Shown here: piece after piece, positions 46,646 through 58,231 of the stretch
Numbering within the stretch: position 1 is the stretch's first letter
Layout: each line of letters begins with the position of its first letter
NCBI GenBank assembly: GCA_947685225.1
Contig: CANTUV010000008.1
Location: 46,807,501 to 46,871,500, forward strand
DNA length: 64,000 nucleotides
Direction of reading: 5' to 3'
Source of the DNA: Garcia nutans
Taxonomy: Eukaryota; Streptophyta; Magnoliopsida; Malpighiales; Euphorbiaceae
Made by a program: the position numbers and the translations under genes
The notes under the pieces: model-generated
What the model was told of the DNA's origin: nothing
The model's database searches: none
What the model saw: the letters and a program-made list of their open reading frames with translations, nothing else

Positions 46646-48989
46646 TGTAACACCCCCATATCCAATGCACACACACTACAACCACAACAAAGTAGCATAA
46701 GTGCACCAAACATAGGGATGCTACGGTTCTCTTAACATTCAAAACACTTTAAAACTTGATACAATACCCTTATCATTTTACATTATAGAAAAGTAGATCA
46801 TTTACTTATTAAACAAAACATATTAGTTATATATATATATATATATACATTTATATATTACACAGCGGAAGTTATAAAATATGTACATATTTACATATTA
46901 AACATTTCTTTACAAAATATAAAGAAGTATACATGATTGGCAAGTTTGCTCTGATCTTTAAGTTCCCAAAATGAATTCTTCAAGGTCTACTCTCACTTGG
47001 TCTTGATGAATTCTCGGGTTCAACTCTATCAACTCTATTACCTGCGCGATTAAACACTATCGCGCTAAGCCAATGGCTTAGTAAGATAAAACATGCAATG
47101 GATATGCTTTAATGCAATACAATGTCAATTCTAATTCATATCATATATGTAACAACATAGATGCAAAGCTAACAACATCCCTTTACATTTTATAACCAAC
47201 GTACATATATGCATATCACATTTCAACATCATTGCATATACTTCATTATTTAATCATTTAATCATCCATAAACAACAATAAACAAATCATGACTCTCATT
47301 AAACAAAGACAAGCATTGGGCCCAAGACACACTAATATGCCATTCAATTTTCAGAGTTAATGCTTTGGTTTTATGATCACATTTATCAATCTCATATACC
47401 CAACTAGGCTTCAAGGATTAAGTTCAACCAAGCTTCAAGGGGAGCAAAGCATGCTAAGCTTCAACCCAACTTGGCTTCAAGAACTAACCCAACCTAGCTT
47501 CAAGGGTGGTAACATCTCAATTAGGCTTCAAGGATTCAATCCAACCTAACTTCAAGAGATTGTTACACTTATTAGGCATGCCACCAACAACCAACTCTGA
47601 AAATGGAATAACACATTAGCCACACAATTCATTTATTATTCAATTATCATTTTCATTCTCAATTCTTAACATCATTTAGGCAAACATGCCTTATTTCTTT
47701 CAATCACATCATCATAGCCAATAACAATGGCTTCACATTTCATTTCACATTACTCATGAAACACATTACCATTCACAATGCATAACATAACATTGTTCAA
47801 TCTCAACAATGCAAGAACAATTTATATTATTCATAGCTTTAGGATCATCCACAAGTGTTTGATTAAGTCATTCCTTGGTTTAAGTATGTTTAAAATGTTT
47901 ATGTTTAGGTTTAGAGACCAAACTACCTTTGAAGAATCCAAACCATGCAAAAAGAACAAAGAAATCAAACAATATTCAACTCATATGAGGGACACGCCCA
48001 GCCCACTTGAGGAACACGGCCGTGTCTTTAAAAATAAAAGAGGCAGTAGCCAACACAAATAAATGACACGGGCGTGTCTCTTCATGGCTTCTGGCCGTGT
48101 CACCATAAACACAACCTTAACTAAAATCAACACTTTCTCAATTGCACTCAAACACAATATTCATCATATAACATGTTTCAAATGAACATAATCAATGTTC
48201 TAAACACATATTCACCACAAGAATTACTTCACAACACATTAATATAACAATTAAACACACATCATCTCAAAACACTAAAATCACCATCCTTCTCCACCTT
48301 TCAAAATCAACATTTACCACTTCCAACAACTACACCTATTTAAACTATTAACTTAAAACCAATTTAACACTTGAAAACAAATCATAAACACATCTCATCA
48401 TCAAATCATCAAACCCTAATTAACTTCCCATACCACTTCAAAAGAATGAAAGAAATCAAAGGGAAGATCTTACCTTAGTTAAAAACTTCTTGAATCAACA
48501 CTTGAACACTTAATCTTCCTTCAATTTTGAACTCAACTCATCAAGAACCTCTCTTCACCTCTTGCTTCCCTTTGTCTATGGAGGAGCCGGCCACTTCATG
48601 AAAGAAAGAAGAAAATGATCAAGACACAAAGTCAAATTTTGCTTTTAATCTCCACCAAGTAATCTTATCCAAGCAATTACCAAATTGCCCTTAACCATAT
48701 AACTAACCTTTTGTCTCATATAAGCCCACATATGTAATTACACACTTAACACAAAAATATCTCTCTTCCTTTGACTCTTCCTTTGACCCATTTATATGTT
48801 ATATATATCATCATATACACAACATATACCATTCTCTCTAAACCCTATTTTCTTTCCAAAACACATATACACAAGCATTCTCCTCCCAATTTCTTTTCTT
48901 AACACATCATATACATTCAATCCAATTTATAACAATAACAACAACAACAATATAACCAAGACTTCTAGGGCATACATGAGGATATTACA
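46646..48989 (-). repeat. Solo LTR (Tekay-type) in host 3' LTR
   Basis: 2344 bp from TGTAACACCCCCAT to GATATTACA, flanked by GTGTA on both sides (46641-46645, 48990-48994). Host LTR sequence reads through when it is removed. Orientation minus, from landmarks shared with the LTR at 866-3679 (CCTGCGCGATTAAACACTAT near 47040). Contains a repeat of AGGCTTCAAGG (47400-47575) and CACGGCCGTGTC motifs (47990-48110). Confidence 0.88.
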
Positions 48990-49268
48990 GTGTAAATTAT
49001 TGCAGGTTGTGTTTTGATTAATTTTGAGAATGTCTAATTTATAGATAAAATTTTTATGAAATTTTTTCATATATTTTTCTTCTAAATTTTGTCTTTTCAA
49101 CAAGTAATTTCCAATATATTTACATATATATATATATTAAATTATCTTCTAAAAGAATAAGGTATTTACTTAAATTGTAAAGAATGACAATATTCTTATA
49201 TTTTGTATATGTATTTTATATAAACAATGTGTATATATTATATGTTTATAGGATATAAGAGTGTTATA

Positions 49269-50702
49269 TTTTTTCTATGTTAACTTTTATTTTAGTTAAT
49301 ATCTTTAAATTATGTTGATGAAAATACTTGGGATATAATCCATTTAATTTTTATTTATGATTTGTGAAAGTGCTTGTATATTATTAGAAAATAAATTTAT
49401 TGATGTAGTAAAAAAGAAATGCAAAAAATACTGGAAAAATGAAACTTGAAATAAAGTATAATAATTAATTAATAATAATATAATATAAAATAAAGAGATG
49501 AGCGTAGTAAAAAGAAAGTCAGCTTAAGTAATTGACGCATTTTTGCAAGCCGTACTTTTGAAAGTTCAAAACTAAAATTTCGTAAAAATGAATTTTTTTT
49601 TAACACGGTATTTTTTAAAAAGATTATTTTTAAGTCATTTATGTAATTGTACCTATAATTTAACAATGAGCTAATAATTAGTGGCGCATGTATAGAACGA
49701 AATTAGCCCCAAAATAATTAATAGAAAATTACATCCTTCACAATTTTTTATAAAAAAAAATTATTTTTATCAGAAATATTTTAATTATTTTATAATAAAC
49801 TCATAATAAACTATATAAATTTATAAACTCATAATAAATTATGTAAATATGATATTTTTATAAAAAAAATTATAAATTTTTATAAATCTAAAAATATCTT
49901 TAAAAATATGATAAATTTAAATTTTTTTATTTTTTTATTTTGACATTTTTGTTAGGGCCTCAATAATTAATAGCCTCGCATTTGTTGCCATTAAAATACA
50001 ATTAGCTGTGAGATAATTTTTTTATTATATTTTTAAAAATATTTTAATATATATAAATTATTACTATTATTATTCACTAATTTAAATATTATTTTGAATA
50101 ATTTTAAATATTAATAAATAAAATGTATATGGATTAAATTTATTATAATAACATAACTTGATATAACTTTACTGATGTACACACCAAAAAAACTTTACTG
50201 ATGTAACTCACCAAAGATTAATTTTAAAACTATTATTAAAATTTAAAATATGATAAATAGCAAATTTTTATTTTAATAATTTTTTAATGTATAATTATAT
50301 AAAATAAAAAATAAGTCAAATATAGAAAATAAATAAAGAAATACAAAAAAAATGTAACAATATCTATAATATTAAAATCATATTCTAAAAGTTTTGTTGC
50401 AAACATTTTAAAAAATATATAGTTATAAAATACACAAAAGATGCATAACTTTAATACGTTGTATTGTTACAACCATTCAACAGTAAGAACATTCACCATT
50501 ATTCATTACTGAATATTATGGAACAATTCATGGTGAATGACTTTTAGTTAATTAATAATAAGTTGGTTTGTAATTTGTTAGACGTTGGAGGCAGCATCTT
50601 AAGCATTGTGAGCGTGTGAGTAGCAGATTATTTAGTTAGCTGAGCGAGTTTTTTATTCCTTTATGTTCTCCGTACTCACTTTCTATCATTTTCAAAATAA
50701 TA
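49269..50702. other. AT-rich intergenic DNA
   Basis: No gene or recognisable element. Many A and T runs; a small inverted repeat (ATTCACCAT near 50491, ATGGTGAAT near 50530). Confidence 0.5.
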
Positions 50703-50707
50703 ATAAT

Positions 50708-50942
50708 TATTAAAAAAAATATGAATAACTATTTAATTAGATTAATATTATTTAATTAAAATTATGATTAAATTTATCCTATTTAGATTAGGATGGATTA
50801 TATGATAGTTATAATCTTATATTCTTATTTAAAATCTACCTACATCACTATATATACTCATTACAGATATGTACGAAATAATTCACAATAAAAAAATTAT
50901 ATATTTCTCTTTCATTATCTAATTTTCTTTATATTTATAATA
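50708..50942 (+). repeat. 5' LTR of copia element
   Basis: 235 bp, aligns along its length with 57990-58226 (shared TTAATTAGATTAAT, AATTCA-AATAAAAAAATT and TTTCTTTATATTTATAA segments). TG/CA termini are mutated to TA/TA. Confidence 0.85.
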
Positions 50943-51351
50943 TATTATCAGTACAAGACTCTATCAATTTATTCATTCTAAGCATTTTAATTTAAGCCAA
51001 TAAATTTTACAAGATTACAAATCAATAATTTTGAGGTATCTTATAGCTTATATTTTTTTATCGTCGGTAATTTCTAGATGATATATATTATGTTTTATAT
51101 TTCTTATATTTTATAATTGATGTTGAATGCAATTAAACTCAAATAAAAAAAAATATATTAGTTACTTTGCTTATTAAATTAATACGACTATTAGCTTATA
51201 TTTGAGATATCAAATAATTAGAATCTTGATGTGTGTTTTCTTGTGTCCTTGTTTATCTTGTGGCATATATTTATGTGTGCTATTTTAATAGTTAAGAATA
51301 AATATATATATTTTTTAAAACATACTAAATCTATTTTAAATAATCTATTTA

Positions 51352-51589
51352 AACTCACCACGGGTAGAAGAATTGGTAAAGCATAAATATATATATATGC
51401 CAGTGAGATCGCAAGTTCAAACCATGATTCGTAACACCACCTCTAACACTACAGGCACTAAATGTACCTTTTGTGAAGCTCTTCCATAAGCTCGGAATAA
51501 AGTAGGGGATCCTGGCTGCTGAGCTAGTTCTCTAGGGATTTACCTGGGTGATCGAGCTTCGTCCAGGGTTCCTCGTCATAAAAAAAATT
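51352..51589 (+). mobile_element. tRNA-derived SINE with 11-bp target duplication
   Basis: Flanked by TAATCTATTTA on both sides (51341-51351 and 51590-51600). Starts AACTCACCACGGGTAGAAGA (degenerate A box), has a B-box-like AGTTCAAACC near 51414, and ends GGGTTCCTCGTCATAAAAAAA, an A-tail. Features and length (238 bp) fit a plant SINE. A small AT microsatellite is inserted between the boxes. Confidence 0.8.
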
Positions 51590-52064
51590 TAATCTATTTA
51601 GTATACGTGCTTCTATGGAGAATTTCTTTATATTTAAAAAATGTTATATATTGACCATCCATATTTAAGAATTATGTTGTATATATAACACACACAAATA
51701 TTTTTTTTATTTCATATGGATTGATTTTATGTATCTTTATTTATCTTTTTAGATGTTATTTAAATTTGTCCAATGAATTTTGGTTATTGTTGTATGCTGA
51801 TTGCTTTTAACAATTAACAATTGGTTTCTTAATCCTAATATTCAATATGTCCATATCACAAAGACTTCTGTTTGTGCTTGAATATGTATAAGGAAAAGAT
51901 GACGTGTTGTATCATATATGGATTCAAAGTACATATGTATCCATGTTACAAAGTTCTTATCGGCTAACATTATCACAAAACAACCTGATGAATACTATAT
52001 GCCAACAAACTCAATATACAGAAGTTGATTTTCATGTATATGTATGTATAACGTGTTTTCCAAT

Positions 52065-52115
52065 TTATTTATATATATATATATATATGCATTAGTTTGC
52101 TATTAGTATATGCAT

Positions 52116-52150
<35 letters not shown>
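52065..52150. repeat. (AT)n microsatellites
   Basis: Two AT dinucleotide runs (about 52069-52088 and 52121-52149) in the copia leader. Confidence 0.85.
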
Positions 52151-52152
<2 letters not shown>

Positions 52153-52670
52153 TCAAGAATATTTATGTGTATATTGATAGTAATATATTGCGTTATTAAC
52201 AGTATTTATATATCCTTAAAATAAGGAACAAATAAATTTAAAAATTTTATTTGTGAAATTTAAATTTTGATAGTTATTTTTTATATTTATAGTTATACAT
52301 CTAATAACTTAACATAATATGTGAAAACAAAAAAGATATAAAATTATGAGTAAATATTTATGTATTAAAGTAAAGTTAGTAAATAAATTGATATTTACTA
52401 TGATTTGATATAACTATTTATAATTTTAGATTTATAATATTTAAACTCTAATTATAATTTATAGTCTTTATTTATTTGATAACTATGCAATCTGTCTAAT
52501 TTGTGATTCTTATTTAAATTTGATATATTTACAATGTTAAATATTATAAAACTTAAATTTATTATTCTTGATATTTTTTAAAGAAATTATTTGTTATAGG
52601 TATTTAATAATGAGATTCACTTTAATGTTATGAATCTTAGAGATACTATGAAAAAGAAATCACGCATCCT

Positions 52671-54070
52671 TGTGAACCTCGGTTTTCCACCCGAAAAGGA
52701 TCCGGGCGAAAGTTCACTCGTTGTCAGGAGTCGCCACTCAGTTTATTCTGTTCGAAGGGAAAAACTAAGAAAACCCTTGTTTGACTCCAATAATGCATCC
52801 AATGTAAAGGCTTCTAGTCTGCGAACCCAAGGAGGATTCGGGGACTATGTCATGCATTTGACTAACTTGCAAAAAGAACAAATCTAAAAGGAATGAAGAA
52901 AAGAAGAGACAGATTGTTAGTAAATTGTGGACTTGCTATTTGGGGTGAATCCCAAACATGCCTACATACTCCCGTTTGAATGGGAGATCAAAGCCCATAT
53001 AGTTCGGAAAAGCCTATTTAAAGGCGATAAAAATTATGCTTCATGCATGTGTGTGTATATGCTTCGTGCATTTGTCGGGCTTCATGCCAAGGATTGAGAG
53101 ATTTAGCACTTAGTGCTAAATGGTGAAATTTAGGTACTTTGTACCAAAGGAGTGCAATTTAGGCTTCATGCCAAATGTGAGATTTTGAGCATTTAGTGCT
53201 TCGTGCTGGTGTCGGGCTTCATGCCAAGTATTGATCGGGCTTTTTGCCAAATTTGTGAAATTTAGCACTTAGTGCTAAATGGTGCAATTTTAGGTACTTT
53301 GTACCCAAAGGATGTAAATTTTGGGCCTTTGGCCTGCATTGTCGGGCTTTTATGCCAAAATGGTGAGTTTTAGCACTTAGTGCTAAATGTGAAATTTAGG
53401 TACTTGGTACCGAAAAAGGTGCGATTTAGGCTCCGTGCCAAAAAGTTGATTTTAATTGTGAAATTTAGGTACTTTGTACCGGAAAGATGTAATTTGGGCT
53501 TCGTGCCAACAGATTGATTAATTAGTTCATTAGGCCTTAGACCTAAAAGGATTAGGTCTTTGACCAAGAAGAAATTGAGAAGAAGATGGAATGCTTATGA
53601 AATGTTTAAATTGACAAATGATGAATTAGGATATTACCTTGCTTAGGATTTTTCCACTTCGAAGTTCCAGATCTCGTTTTCTTGGACCTTGGATTATGAT
53701 TCTTGATTACGGATTAAATTCGTCAGCATGAGGCCCGGAGTTTCCAAAAGCCAACCCTTCTTCTGAAAATCTGAATACCTTTTATAGGCAAAATCGGACT
53801 GGACGGCGGCCGGGCCGCCAGTCCCGGCGGCTGGGCCGCTGTCCTGGCCCACCGCGACTCGTGCTATTTCTGCTAAAACTGACTTTCCGGGAGCCACGGG
53901 CCTCCAAAAATTATTTCAGGACCATATCCGTGATCCTCACGTCATCCCGGACATTTCAAGTACCATATTGATATATTTTCGGTGGACTTTACCGTGGACC
54001 TTCGGTCCGGCTCAATTGTCTACGGTTTGAGAAAATCGGCTTTCCGAGCCTCAAAATTCGAGTGTTCACA
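52671..54070. repeat. Solo LTR with hairpin array, inserted in copia element
   Basis: 1400 bp from TGTGAACCTC to GTGTTCACA with ATCCT on both sides (52666-52670, 54071-54075). Its CAGGAGTCGCCACTCAG near 52730 resembles the GGAGTCGCCACTCGG phrase of the X/Y LTRs, so it may belong to a related Ogre/Tat-type group, but the rest is different. It contains a micro-hairpin array (53078-53565) and GC-rich palindromes (53805-53840). Transcription direction is not clear. Confidence 0.85.
53078..53565. repeat. Array of short stem-loops with changing stems
   Basis: About 17 perfect or near-perfect hairpins, one every 25-35 bases. Four are GGTAC-TTT/TTG-GTACC (53293, 53399, 53468, and with AAA flank 53333-region copy 53133). 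Three are TTTAGCAC-TTA-GTGCTAAA (53102, 53261, 53369). Seven are GGC-five/six-base loop-GCC (53078, 53162, 53215, 53238, 53345, 53429, 53497). There is one GGCC-TTT-GGCC (53324) and one GGTC-TTT-GACC (53555). Spacers are similar to one another (variants of AATGGTGAAATTTA). Confidence 0.88.
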
Positions 54071-54279
54071 ATCCTCGTATGATCGCTTAAAAGTAATAAT
54101 TTTCTTTAGATTATTTAAATGAGAAATTAAAAATTGATTATCTTATTATTAAAAATTTATTACAGTTTTTTTAAAAAATATTAATTTTTTCATGCCTCAA
54201 ATATACTCCTACAATAGCAATATTGAGAGTATAGAACCACAAAATATTCTAAACCAATTTTTTGTTTACATATAGCTAA

Positions 54280-57200
54280 AAAAAAATTTAGTTTTTGATG
54301 AAAAATCATCAATCTGGCTTAACATAATTTGTTGAAGTGAATGTAATATTTTCTTTCCTAGACCATGAATAAGATCTTGATAAAAAGGATAGTGACTGAA
54401 ACAAAAATGCTAAAAAGATATATATTGGCACAACTCCTATAATTTTTTATGATCATAAAATATTTGTTCTGGTTAACATTAGCAGAAATTAATGTTAATA
54501 TAATATCTGATTCTGCAAATGTGGTTGAAGACTCTAGAAGAGTCTACTTTATATTCTGAATTTGAGCAAAATGATATATTGATGATGCATTATATTCAAG
54601 TAAATCTTTATATTCAAGTAAATCTTAAAGAAATCTACTAAGTTTTAAAGAATACGTCGTAATAGATATCCTATTGAAATAAAATGAGAAATATATTAAA
54701 TTTTTATGTATTAACTCTACGAATTTGAATCATAACTTTATATTTACAAAATTATAAATTTCTTAACTGGATTATACTTTATAAAAATAAAGACAGTTGA
54801 GTTACATTATATGCATCGGAATTGCATAGATCCCAAAATTTTTTTACTTTGGCACGATCATTTTGGTCATCCAGGTTCAAATATAATGTGATATATTATT
54901 GACAATACAAATTGATATCCACTAAAAAATAAAAAAAAATTATTTGATTATTTCTTTTGTGCTTCTTGTGCTCAAGGTAAATTAATTATAATACCTTTAC
55001 TATCTAAATTATATTTAGAGCCTCTTGAATTTCTACAAAGAACACATAGAAATATTTATGTCCATATCCTTCAATCTTGTGGACTATTTAAATACTTTAT
55101 GATTTTAATTGATGTTTCAACTCGATGGTCACATGTTTGTCTGTTGCCAACTAGTAATATTGCTTTTGCCAAATTTCTTACTTAAATTATAAAGTTAAGA
55201 TCAATATTTTTTAATTATCATATCAAGATAATTTATTTAGATAATGTTTATGAGTTCACTTGAAAAGTATTTTATGATTATATTATTATTGAACATTTTA
55301 TTGTATGTATTTATAATCAATATGGTTTAGTTAAATCATTATATATTAAGATTTTACAATCAATTATTATTCTTATATTTATGAAATCAAAACTTCATAT
55401 ATCCTCTTGGATACATATTGCTGTTTAAGTTGCACTTTTAATTTGTATTTGACTATCTGCACACCACATGTTTTTTACTTTATAACTTGTGCTTATCTAG
55501 TATTAAAATTTGTGATATTAAAATTTCTTATTAAAACGCATATGCTCTTATTGCATCCCTTGAAAGAACTAAAATGGATTATCAATATTATCTTGATATC
55601 TATATAGGTTTTGATTATTTATATTAGATATTATGGACTTTTAACGATGAATTTTCTAAAGCAAAATTTTTGGTGAGTTGATTTTCTCACCATTAGGAGA
55701 AGATAAAAGTAAAGGTCCAAAAGCAAAAGAGATTAGTTGAAATATATCAACTTTATCCAATCCTGATGCATACACAAATCAATATAGACTGAAAGTTTAA
55801 AAATTAATTCTTTTGCAGAATGTAGCAAATCAGTTACCAAATATCTTTACAGATACCCAGAAGATGTCTAAATCACATATTCCAGTTGTTAATATTCATG
55901 CTCGATTAATTATCCCTGCAGAACATCCTATTAATATGACAGCCAATGAATCTAATATACGCTTGAAGTGTGGCAGATGACTTGGTTTAAATTATTATTC
56001 TTTGAAAAAAGAGAAAATGAATAATTTTAAAATGACACTCCTGAAGAGGTCAAAAGCAACATAAATCAACAATCCATATTTCTAGAGAAGTAACCTCTAG
56101 AGAAGTAATCCCATAAGTGATTCCGGTACCCAAAAATTATGAGATCTCTTTAAAATCTAGAAATATGTTAAAAAGAGATGAAATTATTATTGATAATATA
56201 TTTGCATATGTTACTATTGAAATTATCAAAATATACTTAAGCCTAAAATTATCGACGTTGAAGCGATTGGCCAAAATAAAAAGTAATCAAGGCTAAGCTA
56301 GATTTATTTATTAAACATATGATATTTGGACTAGTAGTCCAGACACCAGAATATGTTATATCCATGGGTTATTGCATGTAAAAGAAATAAATCAAATGAG
56401 ATTATAAAAAGAATACATTTCTTCTATTATGCACTTCTCTCAAAATTAGTTTGGCAACGTCCGAAGAGCTTGATATACATTATGACAACTTACTCATATG
56501 ACTCATAAGAGAAATGAGTTAAATAAAAATTTGAAATAAAAGGCACGACTTGTGGTATAAGAATTTTCATAAATATGTGGTAAAGATTATGATGAGACAT
56601 ATTCCCTTGTCATGGATGCTATTACCTTTAGATTTTTGATATGTTTGGCAACCTCTGAGAGGCTCAACATATATTTGATGGATGTTGTGATAATTTACTC
56701 ATATGGTTCATCAGATAATAACATATATATATAAATCTCTAAAGAATTTAAGATGCAAGAAGCATCAAGATGCCTGAAGCATATAATACTTCGAAAAATA
56801 TACTATATTGAGATCCAAAGATCATTGTGTGGGCTAAAACAATTTAGACGAATGTGGTATAATTATCCATTTGAATACTTAGAGAAATGGATATAAAAAT
56901 AATTTTATTTGCCCACATATTTTTATCTAGAAGATAGATTCAAAATTTGTTATAGTTGTAGTTTATGTTGATGATTTAAATATATTGAAAACTCCAGAAG
57001 AGATCTCAATTACTGTAGACTATTTAAATAATGAATTCAAAATGAAGGATCTTAGAAGAATAAAAATTTTTCTTAGATTTAAAGTTGAATATCTGTCAAA
57101 TGAAATTCTTATCCATCAAAATCATATATCAAACTTGAAATAATTTATATAGATAAATCTTATCCATTAATAACTTCAATGATTGTTTATTCTCTTGATG

Positions 57201-57858
57201 TGAAAAGAGATCATTTTCGCTCACAAAAAGATAATGAATAGATTTTTTATCTCGAAGTACCATATCTCAGTATAATGGGGATAGTTTTATAATTTGCTAA
57301 TAATATAAGATCATATATTATTTTTACAGTTAACTTATTTTCAAAGTTTAGTTCTACACCAACAAAAAAGCATTAAAATAGAGTGAAATATATTCTATGT
57401 TATCTACGTGACACATCTGATATGGATTATGCCTTCACGTATAATAATACTGCTATTTCATAGCGATATATAAACCAGATAATCACTGCTATTTTACCAA
57501 ATCATTTAAAGATATTAGCTATTTATGAAGCTAGTCGTGAGTATGGTTGAGAACCACAATCAAATACATTAGAGAAGATTGTGGATTACCTATGAAAAGT
57601 GACAAACTGATAATATTGCATAAAGATAATACTGTTTGTATTGCACAAATTAAGAGAGGCTACATAAAAGTTGATAGGTCTAGACTTATATCACCAAAAT
57701 TTATTTATACTCGTAAACTCATGAATAAAGAAAAAATTAATATTTGCAAAGTTCGTTCAAGTGATAATCCAACAGATTTATTCATAAAGGCACTACCGAC
57801 ATCAATCTTAAAAAAATATGTACATAATATTAAGATGTGTTCATTTAAAATATCTTAA
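54280..57858 (+). pseudogene. Copia pol (integrase, RT, RNase H), decayed
   Basis: Stops and frameshifts throughout, but motifs remain in the right order. Pre-integrase segment LWHDHFGHPGSNIM at about 54850. Integrase: CGLFKYFMILIDVSTRWSHV near 55080. RT: DYDETYSLVMDAITFRFLI near 56590, then YLMDVVITYSYGS, and VVVYVDDL near 56970, the copia active site with the catalytic Asp pair. RNase H is the best kept: 57547-57858 is open for 103 codons, with YIREDCGLPM, ILHKDNTVCIAQIKRGYIK, SPKFIYTRKLM and VRSSDNPTDLFIKALPTS. These enzymes would copy and insert the element. Inactive. Confidence 0.85.
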
Positions 57859-57989
57859 TTAGATATATTTTTTAGGGAAAATTATCTATGAATATTGTAC
57901 TCTTTTTTTCGCTAAGTTTTTATTCTATTGATTTTTCTTAGCAAGGTTTTAACGAAATATATTTATAGGACTAATCATTCAAGGAGAAA

Positions 57990-58226
57990 TGTTAAAAAAT
58001 ATGTAGATGACTACTTAATTAGATTAATCTTATCTTATCAAAATTATGATTAACTTTATCCTATTCAGATTAGAATTGATTCTATAATAGTTGTAATATC
58101 ATATTCTTATCTAAAGTCTACATACACCACTATATATATTCATTATGGGTGGTGTATGAAATAATTCATAATAAAAAAATTCTCATATTTCTTTTTTTCT
58201 ACTTATTTTTCTTTATATTTATAACA
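57990..58226 (+). repeat. 3' LTR of copia element
   Basis: 237 bp from TGTTAAAAAATATG (after AAGGAGAAA) to TTTATAACA, followed by target duplication ATAAT. Confidence 0.88.
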
Positions 58227-58231
58227 ATAAT

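Larger units (their letters stand above)
5590..49268 (+). mobile_element. Host Tekay/Del-type Ty3/gypsy chromovirus, broken by nested insertions
   Basis: The outermost element. The 5' LTR remnant (5590-6029) and 3' LTR (44589-49268, interrupted) align base by base over their last roughly 500 bases, both ending GGATATAAGAGTGTTATA or a near form. Between them lie, in order, a PBS, gag, zinc knuckle, protease, remnants of RT, RNase H, integrase and a C-terminal chromodomain, all on the plus strand. A chromodomain fused after integrase defines chromoviruses; long LTRs and an initiator-Met PBS point to Tekay/Del. Inserted elements interrupt it at 7771, 10846, 23842 and 46646. All coding pieces carry stops, so it is inactive and old. 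Confidence 0.88.
44589..49268 (+). repeat. 3' LTR of host Tekay element, interrupted
   Basis: Starts TGTAATGCC after AGAGGGAGAGAGT (polypurine-like) and ends GAGTGTTATA. A solo LTR plus duplicated GTGTA (46646-48994) sits inside it; without that it is about 2.3 kb. A SINE-like unit is near 46451-46540. Contains CACGG-type motifs at 45537-45722 and CTTAGCACGATTG near 46221, a landmark shared with the other Tekay LTRs. Confidence 0.85.
50708..58226 (+). mobile_element. Ty1/copia element (Ale/Retrofit-like), decayed
   Basis: Two short LTRs (50708-50942, 57990-58226) flanked by ATAAT on both sides (50703-50707, 58227-58231). After the 5' LTR comes TTATCAGTACAAGACTCT, a start typical of Ale-type copia elements. 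The order is integrase before RT/RNase H, which defines Ty1/copia. It is interrupted by a SINE (51352-51589) and a solo LTR (52671-54070). The gag part is too decayed to identify. Lineage assignment rests on remembered family patterns and is tentative. Confidence 0.85.

Noticed and set aside
52630..52887. 85-codon frame as a gene
   Set aside because: Spans the copia/solo LTR junction at 52671; no conserved domain.
53694..53897. 67-codon frame with Ala/Gly-rich translation
   Set aside because: Produced by GC palindromes in a solo LTR; no family resemblance.
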